Assembly (NCBI GenBank): GCA_015039315.1
Contig: WIDE01000039.1
Location: 68,309 to 132,308, forward strand
DNA: 64,000 nt
Direction of reading: 5' to 3'
DNA from: Clavulina sp. PMI_390
Taxonomy: Eukaryota; Basidiomycota; Agaricomycetes; Cantharellales; Hydnaceae
The notes under the pieces were generated by a model. It worked only from the letters and a program-made list of their open reading frames with translations, was not told where the DNA came from and ran no database searches. This document shows positions 23,001 through 36,200 of this stretch, one piece after another; within the stretch, counting starts at the first letter, position 1; every line of letters begins with the position of its first letter. The position numbers and the translations under genes are program-made.

Positions 23001-26000
23001 AACGGCGTCTACGCCGAGTTTGTCGACGTGCTACGAATGACGCTGTCCAGTGCGCTGAATGCCGTACTGGGTAGAGAAGCGGAAACGAAGAGGGCGGACC
23101 AGTTAGCGCAGCTCGATGCGGCCAAGACGGCGTTTTTTGGGAATGCGAGCCATGAGTTGCGCACCCCGCTGACGCTAATTGATGGCCCATTACATGAGGC
23201 GGTTGCGATGCTCAAGGAGCGGGATGGAGGAGGAGAAGGAGGCGGGACGGCGGGCATAGTTGCGAGGATTGGTGGAGTGCGGGAAAGGTTGACATTAGCA
23301 TCAAGAAATTCGGCGCGCTTGAGCAGGCTCATAGACTCGTTGATGGACTTTTCCAAGGTGCGTCTATGTGTGACTTTGATTCGAGAATACATCTGATTGA
23401 CGGCTGGGGGGTTTATGTGATGTGAACGTAGATCGAAGGTGGTAAACTCGTCGGGAGATTTGGCCCGGTAATGCTCGCCCCCTTCACTGCCGATTTGGCG
23501 TCGTTATTCCGTAGTACGATTGAGAAGAACGGGATCGAGTTCAAGTATGTGCCGTCCTCATCCACTCCCGTGCTTCCCACACACTTACCCTAACGATCCT
23601 TGCATCCGCCACCCATTCTACGCCGGTTCTATCCCTAAATCTGTAGAGTTGATTGCGACACTAGTGACACCTCCATCACCTATGTGGACCCTGAAATGTG
23701 GGAGAAGATTGTTTTCAACTTGATCGGGAACGCATTTAAATATACACTTGAGGGCAAGATCACTGTGAGGGTCCGATTTTCCCCGCTATGGGCAACATTC
23801 CAAGTGGAAGATTCGGGTGTGGGTATTCCACCCGAAGATATTGATCGGAGTGAGTGCATCATTTATTTACTTAGCACATGGGGTCTGACGAACTGCCTTC
23901 CATGCAGTATTTGAGCGGTTCCATCGCGTGTCGGTGAGTGACAAGCTCAGCCGCGTTCATCCACAGTTCCGTTGATATGATACCCCTGCACTGTTTCTTT
24001 GGCTTGAACCGCTGGATCCTGTACCCCTTCCGTTGGGATTAGAACATTTCTAGAAGCCACGAAGGGACGGGCATTGGTCTCGCCCTGACCAAAGTCAGTA
24101 ACAACTACATCCTACTTATCCAAAGCCAGCCCTTGGTTGATGAGAACATTTTCAGGAACTCGTCCGTCTGCATGGGGGCCACATCACAGTAACGTCAGAG
24201 GAGCAGCAGAAGCAGGGTGATCATGCCTCTGCATGGAACCCGCTTTTCGGTCCACGTACGGATATGGAATCTCCTGATGAGCTCGATGACCGACCACATG
24301 GCTCGACATTCACGATAAATATCCCGATGGGTCACAGTCATATTCCAAAAACGCATCTGGACGAAACCCCGCACGCAGCGTCCACCCGTCGGTCGTATGC
24401 TCGCGGTATCGTAGACGAAGCAGCGCAATGGGGTCGCGGAACGCCCACCTCAGGTGAAGCGCAAACGCCAAGCGATACGACTAGCTCGAGCGATGAGCTC
24501 CTCGGCACATTCACGAGTGCCGAAGCTGTGTTTTTCACAAAGGAGGATGTAGTGATGATTGTAGACGACAATGTGAGTTAGTCCTCTTTTTCTAACTAGC
24601 GTTGGTCGCTAAGCTCCTCACAATTGATTATGTTTGATGGCGACCATCCTTATGGTAGACGGACATGCGCCGAGTAAGTCCTATAAAATCTTCGAATCCT
24701 TCTTCCTCAGCTGAAAACTCATTTTTGTTATAGTATATGAAGTCCATGTAAGCATCCGCGATGAGCCTGCAGTTTTGTGCGGCTTCTAATCTTCTTCTTG
24801 GCGCCGTGGGTAGATTTTCCCATTACTGTACTATCAGGGAAGCATCAAATGGCGAGGAAGCTCTTCAAATGATGAAGTTGGCGAAAAAAAAGCCCGATGT
24901 TGTCGGTAAGTGATTCACTTTTCACTAGCGCGTTGTATATTCCTGGATTCATCTTATTCACACCCCACAGTCACCGATCGCATGATGCCCTTCCTGGATG
25001 GTGATGGTCTCCTACAAGCAATGCGGAATAGCCCAGAGCTTCGTAGCATCCCAATAGTGATGGTCACTGCAGCGGCGGTGCGTTTCTCTCTAGTGCCACC
25101 TGGTCGGAAAGATAAAATATTCACCTTCCATCTATTCATCATAATAAATCAGGGCGATGAGGCAAGACTGCAGGGACTTCTATCAGGCGCTGACGACTAC
25201 ATTGCAAAACCTTTCACGGCAAAACAGCTCCTCGCTAGAACACATCTACAACTACAGATGGGCAAGCGGAAGGCACAGTTAGAAGCGAAATTCGAAGCAA
25301 GCACGAGTCATTTAAGGGTACGTTCCCTTCGGTGGGCATCGGCCCTACGCATTTCTCACATTTATATTGCTTACTTTACAATGTCATAGGTCCTCTCTGA
25401 ACTAGCTCCTGTTGGGTCAGTCTTTTCGCTCCCAAATACGGGCATAATTTATCACTTATTCCTTTATTGTTATCCGTCGTCAGCATATTCCGTGCGGACA
25501 CTGCTGGCAGGTGAGTACCTATTAGCATACACGATCATAGCATTCGACACTCACGAAGAAAATCTAATACATCTATGAAGGATTACCTGGGGTGCGTTCA
25601 CCACCAGAAGCTATATTGAACCTTCCAACTGACAAATGTTTCCAGCAAACCCCATGTGGCATGAGCTCATTGAACACGAAACTGGTGCTCCGGTAAGAGT
25701 GCTAACAATATGTTATGTTGGCTTGTGGTTAGATTATTGAAGGGAAATACTAGATCCAGCTAGATGATTGGCTCGATTATATTGTCCCCAACAGCAGGCA
25801 GGAAGTTCAGGAGGCTTGGCACAAATTGTGCCGTGAGATGAGCCCGCGTCGACTTGTGATGGTTAGTAATGTGATCCTCTCATACACCGATCGTTTGCAG
25901 ATGACAAACCACTTTGATGGTGTCGTGAACAGGAATTTCATTTCACCACTGGACGGTGTGTGCAAGCACAGGTCTGCAAATAGCCCTAGTGACCAAAATT

Positions 26001-29000
26001 ATGACTAACGCTTTTCTTAGTTTCACGTCCTCGATTCTCAGGCACTGGGGAGCCCCAGTATTCTTGGTTTGTGCAACCACTCGTACTTATTACATAGTTT
26101 GGCTCTGAGATACTTACCCATCTCATAGGCACTCTCACAGACATTAGTGAGCGTCGGATTTTGCAACAAACGCAGCTGTCCATTGCCCACGAGCGTGAAG
26201 CTGCTGCCCGTCGCCAAGCCGAAGAGTCCGAGACCCGGCGGCAAGAAGCCGAGGAACGCCGGAGAGCGCAGGAACTACTTATCGACGTCACTTCGCATGA
26301 GCTTCGACAACCTGTGTCGGCCATCTTGAATTGCGCTTCGCTTGTACAGGAGAACTATCGATCACTAAAGAGTTATCTGGTTGAGCAGGCTAGGGAGGGG
26401 AACTTTAATCCAAAAGCAAATATTCTCAATATGATGGAGGAGGACTTGGAGGCTTTAGGTTAGTGCAAATCCATACGGTAACCGGTGGGTCCATTATGAT
26501 GACCACCGTTTTTATCCGTCCAGATGCTATCTATCAGTGCGGTCTGTCTCAAGAGCGCATTGCGAACGAGTAAGTCTAACAATCCACTTGTTCGCCCTCC
26601 ATCCATGCTTATCTGTCATGTTACAGTGTACTAGTGAGTCAATTTGAATAATCGCTGGATAACGAGATGGACCAACCGCTTGTTCTCTCAGTCACTGTCT
26701 CGCATGCAACTCGAGGTACCGAAGTTGTTCCCCCTAGGACCAATTTCTCACCTGCTGACCACGAAGATTCAAATACGCATAGGTTTTATCAATACTTCCT
26801 GTGGATTTTATTATGGACAAAGAGCTACAGCGGATTTGTTCGCCGTTCCAGACGGAGCTCAAGATGTTCGTATAGCTATTGTTGCCTCTAGCTGATATGT
26901 ACTAATCTCTGGACGTCACCTAGGAAAGCGATCGAGTTCGACCTCGCGTTAGGAGAATCAGTGAAGGCGCTCCATGCTTCCCCAGTTCGGTTGGATAAGG
27001 TGTGTAAGCTTCTTTTTACGGCCCCGCGCCTTCGAAACCTCGGACGCGTTCCCCCATAAATCATTTGGTCTTCATTCACTGCTAATGAATCGCATGATTT
27101 GCCTTGTGGTTATTTGTAGTCACGATTTGCGCAAAGTACGTTGGCGACCACTGCGACCTCAGTACTGCTGCCATCCTTACCAAATCCCTTTCCCGACGAC
27201 TTCCGCAGTTGTGACAAATCTCCTCAGCAACGCTATCAAGGTTAGTCAATGGGCATGTTGGTTACAAACTTCCTTCGAGCGTTCATATCTGAGAATTTGG
27301 AGTTTACAGTTCACTGATATTAGTCCACGGCCTGTCCGAGAGATCCGGATGCAAGTACACGTTTCTTCCAAGCCGCCGCTGCCAAACACCGCCCTTCCTA
27401 GCTCAACCACGATAGAAGATGCGCCTCGACCGCATGAAGAATATGACGGGCCGATCTTCATATTTGTTTCTGTGAAGGATTCAGGACCGGGGTTGAAGTT
27501 AGTAAGATTCATTTGCGGGTAGTCGGGGACTAGTTGGACTCCACGCAAGAATATTAACGGATCCCTTTCTGCAGAGCCGAGGATCTCGCGTTGTTGTTTC
27601 AGCGGTTTGCCCAAGGGAGTGTAAGTCTTCGTCTTTAAATGTGTTCATACGCAGTAATTGACATGATATTTTATTTATCTTCAGAATTCACATGAAGGTA
27701 GGCTTTAGATGTCTGGGGCCCATAATATTTCGCATCTCATCTCACATATCTAACTCTGCTGTAGTATTCGGCGGCTCTGGTCTCGGGCTCTTCGTATCCA
27801 GACGGCTTTGTGAGCTGATGGGGGGCCGCATCGAGGTCGACAGCCAATATGGTTGGTATTCACCAATATTCAACATATATTTCTCAGCTGGATTTCATGA
27901 TAAGATTCTGACCGTTTCATTTGGTTCTAGGTCAAGGTGCTACCTTCAGATTCTTTGTGCAAGGCAAGATGCCAAAGATCTCGACAGCTGAGGACGCTGG
28001 TCATGAGCCCCATGATCTGAGACCACAAGTGCTTCCCATACCCCTCTCTCGACCTCCTCGGTAAGCTCATTCAAAATGTGATTCGAAAATTACCCATGGA
28101 GCCTCACTCACGGGCTTTTATTATCGCCCGCCTATTCGATCTACCTACCTACATCCAGTGTCCTTATCACAGAAGATAATCAGGCGAGTTTCTCAGGTAA
28201 AATGACATGACATGGCCCGATCTTACCCTTGAAAGTTTCACAGATCAACCAGAAAATTCTAAAGTATGTTGTCTTTGTCTTGGCCATCTTTCATTCCATA
28301 CTTCTCCATATAAACTCTTTTTTCTATTACCCTAGTCGTCAACTTACCATGGGAGGTTGCGAAACTGTGTTGGCCTCAAATGGTCTGGAGGCTATTAATG
28401 CCATTAGGAAACTTTACACTGACGAACAGATTCTTTTCGACGTGGTTCTAATGGGTACGTTGATATTCTGACTTCTCCTCCGTTCCTCTTGTAGTAGCAC
28501 TAAATTTGGCTTTTATTTGTCATGGCAAGATTGTGAGATGCCAGTTATGTGCGTTCATCCTACCATCACTCCTTCCAGTCTCTCTACTTCCTCATATAGT
28601 ACTCACGCCATAAACTTTCCTACTGATAGGAGCGGTTATGCAGCAGCCCGCGAGATTAGAAAGATGGAGTCTGAAGGAGTCTTCGCACAGCGGAACTACG
28701 TTATTGCGCTAACGGGAAATGCTCGTTCAGCCCAGGTATGTCTGAGCACTCGTCAACCTGTTGCTCTTTGTGTCCAGAACAAACCTCGCTATCGCTTAAT
28801 AGATCCAAAGTGCACGTGATGCTGGCATGGATGATGTTATGGTGAGCGTTACGAGTTGCTAGCCTCCTGAAGCGATATCAGCGTTCAACAATTTTTGACT
28901 GCATTGTTTTGTGTCCGCTATCCTTTGCTTTACAATTTAGATCAAGGTACGAAATTGGCTGTTCATTATCAGCCATATTTTACAACTGTCAGAAGGTCAA

Positions 29001-29126
29001 TTACTAACGGATGCATCAATGACACAGCCCTATAAGATCGAGGAGCTCCTCCACACCATCCGAAGTCGTACCACTTCTCGTTCTTCTCGCGCGCCATCCC
29101 CATTGCCGTCGCCCTCCCCGCCTTGA
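20086..29126 (+). CDS. Dual hybrid histidine kinase, tandem copy 2
   Basis: Closest relative of copy 1, with the same domain order and nearly the same intron set. N-terminus SLADYLAIYPYPAF; PAS core YGPELNIFYNAAYADLSG; GAF-like region with a shorter Ser/Gly insert; first H-box FFGNASHELRTPL (His 23151-23153), NLIGNAFKYT, DSGVGIP, GTGIGLAL; first receiver VDDN, TDRMMPFLDG (Asp 24976-24978), KPF; second PAS ending GTLTDISERR; second H-box TSHELRQP (His 26296-26298), LLSNAIKV-type N-box continuing across the intron to FTDIS, DSGPGLK, GGSGLGLF; second receiver TEDNQ, DCEMPVMSG, KPYK. The C-terminus is a short Pro/Ser tail. First exons: 20086-21130, 21226-21264. All catalytic residues are present, so it should be active. 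Its spacing (489 bases from copy 1) and similarity mark it as a head-to-tail duplicate. It is unlikely to be a pseudogene: reading frames stay open across every traced splice junction. Confidence 0.85.
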
Positions 29127-30227
29127 TCAGTTTACATCATGAAATTTGGCCCAATGTGGCTACTCTTGATCCTAACATTTATTGCTTGTCTATCTTTGTT
29201 GCTATCAATCTGCGGTCGTGTTCACCTCCACGACGGATATCTTCTGAAATGATATTATTTTCTTTAGAATTTATCATTTTCATCCCTTTGAATGATGAAA
29301 GAGATAGACTGCTAGCGGAGACGTCCATACACTCAACAAACAAAGAACAGTTGACAAATAATGTGGTGGCATGCACTTCATATTACAGCGGGGGTAGCCC
29401 ATCAAGGAAGTTGCTTCTCCGAAGAAGTGACATCCAAATTACCTCCTTCAAAATTGCAGCAAGAATGAATTAGTAAAAACCTAAGTGACAGAACTTCCTT
29501 ACTTGCGCCACGTTGAGGAGAGGAGGACTGTCAAGTAAGATGAAGCTGCCCAACTTGGGGTGAAAACACGCACAGTAACGCTCGGATTCAGCCTCTCTAT
29601 AGTTAGATAGATCATTCAGCAAGAACGTGCAGTACTTCCGTGGGCTGGGGCGATCGACGATGAATGGAGCCAAGCCCATTGATATTAGGCCTGCAACAGG
29701 GAGTATTGCAGTGGACAACGTCTTGCCCATTACTTAATATTCAGCGTCTTTTTTATCCATATGGCCATTCTAGATGCTACTATGGCGTTTTTGTTCAGCT
29801 CAACTTTGTAGTACGGATTTTTCTTTACACCAACCGCAATCTACTGTCTGCCTTGCCGTTCTCAATTCTTATGGACATGGGAGCACGGGAGACAGGTTAA
29901 CAGGGGTTGCTTGGAGCGCCGTGCTGATTCTCGCCATTTGTCTCTTTTTCGCCCGTCGGGGACTGGTTGCCCAAGACATCGTGTTTGGTTGTGACGCAGC
30001 TCCTACGTCATCGGGTTTCAAAACTGGACTAGAAAACCGAAGAGCACGGCTAAAACATTCTCTTGCATCTTTACTGTATAATAAAGCAAGCAAAAAGATG
30101 CCCAGCCGAGGAGATCGAGCGTGGTGAGCCAGTTCATGGTTGAGTGAGTTGTCAATATGTACAAACAATCGACGCTTCACTTACCCGGTCTGGAACACCG
30201 CAGGCACTCCATCTGGCGCCTTTCCTG
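29127..30227. other. Intergenic region between kinase copies 2 and 3
   Basis: 1.1 kb without a convincing gene. A plus-strand frame at 29774-30127 with a hydrophobic stretch has no conserved relatives visible here and no supporting splice structure; it was not accepted as a gene. Confidence 0.45.
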
Positions 30228-33200
30228 ATGGATGGGGCCGTCTCTCTAAGAGAATTTGTGTCCTCCTATCCCTTTCCTGCATTCCTACTTTCAGCCAAGG
30301 CTGCTTCCGGAAACTATGGCATCTCTCTGAATCCCATCTTCACCAACTCGCATTTTCGGAGAGTGTTCCTCGGTCCTGAAAGTCCTCTAGAGGCACCAAG
30401 ACCTCTCGAATGGCTCGACACATTGTCCTCTGTAGAGACTACGAAACGAGTCTCGCTGTGGCTCACCGATGCCCTGGATTCTGCCTCCTCTGACGCTTCA
30501 TCGGCGCTCTCAATAGAGTTCAGCCCGTCGTGGGTTGTACAAGAGTTCCTCCCCATAAAGATCCAGATGATCAAGACAAACTGCCGCGATAATCTCGTGA
30601 TAACGACAGTGCCTTTGTCGGCCTTGCCTCCCATCCCTCTCCCCCTGTCAATACCACCTGAGCCTCGGCCGCAGGCCCTCCGTCGACCTGCCTCTGCAAA
30701 CCTCAGGCTGCCAGATTTCCCCCCGCCGAATAATCTCCTTGTCACATCTGCATCCACCCCACCCAGCTCAGCTCAGACGGAAACATCCTCTCGACAGCTT
30801 GGTGATTCCGATATTTCCGATCTTGACTTCGAGCCAGTTGCATCCAAGTATGCAGAGATTCACCAGATGATGAAGGAATACCATTGGGCTGAGGAATCTG
30901 TGGGGCCACGGGATCAATGGCCTCCCTACCTCCATAGCATCAGTATGTGGATTTTTTAAACCATCGATGGCTCCCGCCCACCTGACCCACGCGCCCCCCA
31001 AGTTGGTGTCATGTTAGAGAACCCGTATCCCGCAGCTGTCTGTGAGTGTCCAGAGTTATCACAAAACTATTCACGCTTGCGCCTTAACACGTCGAGCCGT
31101 AGGGTTCGGCCCTGATCTCAACATTGTCTATAACGGCGCTTACGCAACTATGGCCGGGACCAAACACCCCGGGCTTTTTGGAAAGGCTGGTGCTGTTGCA
31201 TGGGGGGAGCTTTGGCCCTAGTGAGCGTCTCTCCTCATGTTTAGATGCGACAACGGCTCATTCGGTGCTATCGGTAGCATTGGGCCTCATGTCAAGACTG
31301 TATTTGAGGGAAAAGCAGTGGCAAAGCAAGATGATGTCCTGTTCTTTGACCGCCTAACCGACAAAATGTTACCAGAGGAAACATATCATGTAAGTTCGCA
31401 AGTTGCAGGGAATGAACAATTTTCTTGCATTCCTTCACTGGTAACACATCCTTCCGCGTGTAGTCTTGGTCATGGGTCCCAATCTCCGCTCCTGACGGGA
31501 AGGTCGTTGGCCTTTACAACACCACGTTCGATACCACCAGCAAGGTCATTGCTGCCCGTCGCCTCAAAGTCCTGCGGCACATCTGTGAGCGCGCCATGCT
31601 AACTCCAACAATCAAGGCGTTTGGCCAAACGCTCCTTGAGGTATTCAGCGATGTACAATACGAAGCCCCTTTTGCGGCCCTGTACACGTGTAAGGCTACT
31701 GGCAACAGTGACAACCCCAAAGCGCGGTCCGTAAACGACTTCGCCAGCAGCGCGATTGATGGGGGTGGGTCGGTCTCATCGGGCGCGTTTGGGAATTGGG
31801 TCGAATATGACACACATCTTGTTGGTTCACTGGGTGTCCCCGAACAACCTGAAGGTGCATCCCATCCCATGTTCCCAAAGACATTCATGATGAAGATGAG
31901 CGTTTGCGCCGCGCAATACACGAGCGATCGCGGGCTCTCCAGCCCTACGGTGTCGAACCGCTCCGACACACTCTCCATAGAGTTACAGTCTTCGCAATCT
32001 CAACAAAGCACACCTTCCTCTGGCTCTGGCTCTGGCTCTGGCTCTGAAACAAGGACCATATTGGGAGATAGGCGAGGGGGCAGGATCCCCCCCGCGTTCG
32101 ATTGGACCCCGCACATTGCGCACGCAATGAAGGTTGGCTACGCTATCCATGTGCCAGTTCTGCCCCAAAACCTCATGGTGGATATTGGGCTCAGCCGGGG
32201 CTGGAAAGAGCCCATTCGCGAAGCCGTGATAATTCCTATTGCAGCGGAGGGCGAGGCGTCCGAAGTCGCCGCCCTGATATTGGGTGTGAACTCGCGGCGG
32301 CCGTACGACGGGGAGTATGCTGCGTGGACAGACGTGACGCGCATGACACTGGGGTCAGCATTGCATGCAGTGCTTGGGAGAGAGGCCGAGACGAGAAGGG
32401 CAGACCAGTTGGCCCAATTGGACGCGGCGAAGACGGCATTTTTCAGCAACGCGAGTCATGAGCTGCGAACACCACTGACTCTGATATCCGGCCCATTGAA
32501 CGAGCTGTTAGCAAAGGCGGAGGATAGGTTTGTGAAGGAAAGGCTGGCGCTAGCAGCGAGGAATGTGGCAAGATTGAGCAGACTTGTGGATTCGTTGATG
32601 GACTTCTCACGGGTACGTTTTTGCATTCTCGTTTTTCGTTGTAGCTCTATCTCCTTCGACCACAGCCAGTAGAACTGGCCCCATGTTTACGAAACTGAAC
32701 CCCGTCATGATATTGGTAGATTGAAGGAGGCAAACTCACCGGCAGATTTAGACCTGTCGCTCTGGCACCTTTCACAGAGGACCTTGCGGCGCTCTTCCGC
32801 AGCACGATCGAGAAAAATGGGATCGAGTACACGTATGCTATTCCTCTTTTTTCGCTCGGCGCTGTTGTTGATGTATGAGTTTCTTCCTCGCGCTCGTGCT
32901 AATACGTTCAGGGTGGACTGTCAAACCCATGACAAGGGAATTGTTTACGTCGACCCAGAACTTTGGGAGAAAGTCGTTTTCAACCTCATAGGTAACTTGT
33001 GGCGAGTTAGCCGATCATTGACGTATCTAAGTCATACCGTTCGGTATTCCATCCTTCTCTGTAGGGAACGCTTTCAAATATACCCTCGAGGGCTCGATCA
33101 CCGTGAAGATGAGGTTGTCTCCGCTTTGGGCGACGTTCTCCGTTGCGGATACGGGTGTAGGGATCCCGAGCGAGGACATAGAGCGCAGTACGTTCTTATG

Positions 33201-36200
33201 TGACTCATCATTGCAAATACAAGAACTGAGACTCGAACTTTTTCCTTTCATCCCACAGTTTTTGATCGGTTCCATCGTGTGGAGGTATGCTCTTATCATC
33301 AGTCCTTAGCAGATCCTGAACGCTTATTTGTTCACTCGGCCGCAACCCCTCATATTAGGCAACATCCCGTAGCCACGAAGGTACCGGAATCGGCCTCGCC
33401 CTCACGAAAGTAAGCCTACTTTACAGTTTTCTCTCCCGTTTACTATGCAATATCTCGCATAAATTGCTCATGATCCTTTCCACGACGTCCATCCGTAGGA
33501 GCTTGTTAGGCTACATGGGGGCAATCTCAGCGTGGTTTCAAACCCTACCGGTGCCTCTGAAGGAAGGCCCCATGGTTCCACATTTACCATCACACTCCCA
33601 ATGGGTAACACCCATATTCCGAAAGCACACATCGAAGAAGCGGCGCCGACGTCGACAGGCCAACGTTCATATGCGAGGGGCATCATTGACGAGGCGGCTC
33701 AGTAAGCTTATTCGTTATCTTCAGATCCATTTTTGAATCCGTGCCTTTGTTGGGCGATCTGTTGTCATCACTCACGACTCACGCAATCTTGGAATCGCTG
33801 TGGTAGATGGGGGAGGGGCTCTGTGCTCGAAGCGACTACCCCAAGTGACACAAGTGAAGAGGGAGGTGGGAGCTTGTCGAGCGGAGATTCGGGGACCATG
33901 TTCTTCAAAAAGAGTGATGTAGTTCTAGTTGGTATGTTTCTCCTAGCTTCTCAACATTAAGAGCCTCTCAGTGTTTGCTAACGGCTAAAATGTTTTTAGT
34001 GGATGATAATGTAAGATGAGCTCGTCTCCCCACGAACTAGCAACTAATATCTTTCCTATATGTGACCAAATCTAGTCAGATATGCGACGGGTAAGTTCAT
34101 ATTATTCATTCATCACAACCCGTAATTTAGTTTCCAGTCGTTTATTAACACACGTCTTGTCGTTTCTAAAGTATATCCGATCAATGTGCGTGACATTTGC
34201 AGCTAGCATCATTGTTTCACAGCTGATTATTTCGCTCCTCCCTCGTAGCTTCTCCCACTACTGCACTGTTGCGGACGCATGTAACGGGCAGGAAGCGCTT
34301 GATATGATGCAGTCCGGTCAAGTCAAGCCCGATATTGTTGGTTCGTGACGTCTAGCATCCCCTGACCATTCTTCTCGACAGTGGCTAACATCCACTCTTC
34401 GGGAATTTCGATACGCCAGTGACGGATCGTATGATGCCTGTCATGGATGGAGACGCCCTAATGCAGGCGATGAAAGCCGCTCCAGAGCTATGTCGCATCC
34501 CTGTCATCATGGTCACAGCAGATGCTGGTGATGAAGCACGTCTCGAAGGGCTGTTGTCAGGCGCGGATGACTACATTGCCAAGCCATTTACGTCAAAGCA
34601 ACTCGTGGCACGCACTCACCTCCAGATGCAGATAGGCAAGCGTAAAGCCGAGTTAGAGGGCAAATTTGAAGCCAGTACGCAAGAGTTGAGGGTATGTCGC
34701 ACCCCATCAGTTCTACTGGCTTGTCAATCAGACTGAGAGGATGTTCAAACTATTTATTCAAGGTTCTGTCTGAACTAGCTCCAGTGGGGTGAGCACGTGC
34801 CTTGTTGGTAAATTCAGGGTTGTCCGCTAACCTGTATATAACCACATCACAGCATCTTCCGAGCCGACACGACAGGGCAGTAAGTCATCGTCTGATCTCT
34901 GTGCCAACGTTTTTTTTCCTAACCATCAGTTCTGTATTTTAGCATCACGTGGGCCAACTCGACATGGCACGAGCTGACACAGCACAACCGGACGCCACTC
35001 ATGCCGAAGGCATCTATTGAAGTAGGGAGCCCACTCGACGACTGGCTGAACTATGTTGTCCCAGAGGACCGAGAGGCTGTACAGTATGCATGGCATCATC
35101 TATGCGAAGAACTAGACCCGCCGCGGCTCGTAATGGAGTTTAATTTTACATCAGGTCGTTGCGTACAAGCTCAGGTATGACTTCATACTATTGAGATCTG
35201 GTAGAAATCAAATCAATTATTTCTCTTGCAGTTTAACGTCCTGGAATCCAATGTTCTTGGGACACCAAGCATTCTAGGTGCGTTTCACAACTGTCCTTTG
35301 TGGCATTCTCTTTTCCCATATAGGCTCAACGATCTATATCTCCTTAGGAACACTCACCGACATTAGTGAACGCCGAATGCTGCAGCAGGCTCAGCTCGCC
35401 CACGCCGAAGAGCGAGAAGCTGCAGCGCGCCTTCAAGCGGAAGAATCCGAGAATAGACGACAAGAAGCTGAAGAAAGGCGACGAGCACAAGAGCTCCTCA
35501 TTGACGTCACTTCACATGAATTACGGCAACCGGTCTCCGCGATATTGAATTGCGCCAGCCTCGTGAAGTCGAATTACCGCGAGCTGAAGGACCAGATCAT
35601 GGACGCGAGGGATATGAAGACTGGCTTTATCCCAAAAGAAGAGTTATATAAGACTATGGAGGACGACCTGGACGCTCTAGGTAATGTCCTTCCGCTGCTG
35701 GCCGTTGCGATGACCTCTGACTGTTTTGCTATGCAGAATCGATATACCAATGTGGCTTATCACAAGAACGGATTGCTAATGAGTATGTCCCTCTCCTTCG
35801 CCTTCAGATTATCGGTTGCTCACGCTGTTATTTTAGCGTCTTGGTACGTGGGCTGAATCCATGGAGAGATATGTTATTGATTGCTCTGCACCCAGTCTTT
35901 GTCTCGCATGCAATTAGAAGTATGTTAACGTTGTGTCCATGAAAAAAATTCTCCTAATTTTGATTTCTGTCATTACCAGGTCCTCTCCATTTTACCCACC
36001 GACTTCATCCTAACAGATGAAATGAAACAAATTATCTCTATCTTCCAGACCGAACTTCGCACGTCAGTGGATTGTTTTGATCAATGATCGATTAGCATAT
36101 ACTCATCCCTCACAACAGGAAAGCTATCGACTTTACGCTCACTTTCGGAGAGTCCATTTCTCGTCTCGGTGTTACCACGATTTGCTTAGATAAGGTTAAT

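Noticed and set aside
29774..30127. Open frame of 117 residues with a hydrophobic segment between kinase copies 2 and 3
   Set aside because: No recognised motif, no paralogue, no splice-supported extension; length is within what chance gives here.
31700..32170. Minus-strand Arg-rich frames opposite the Ser/Gly region of kinase copy 3
   Set aside because: Antisense shadows of the Ser/Gly repeat; no start context or family support.
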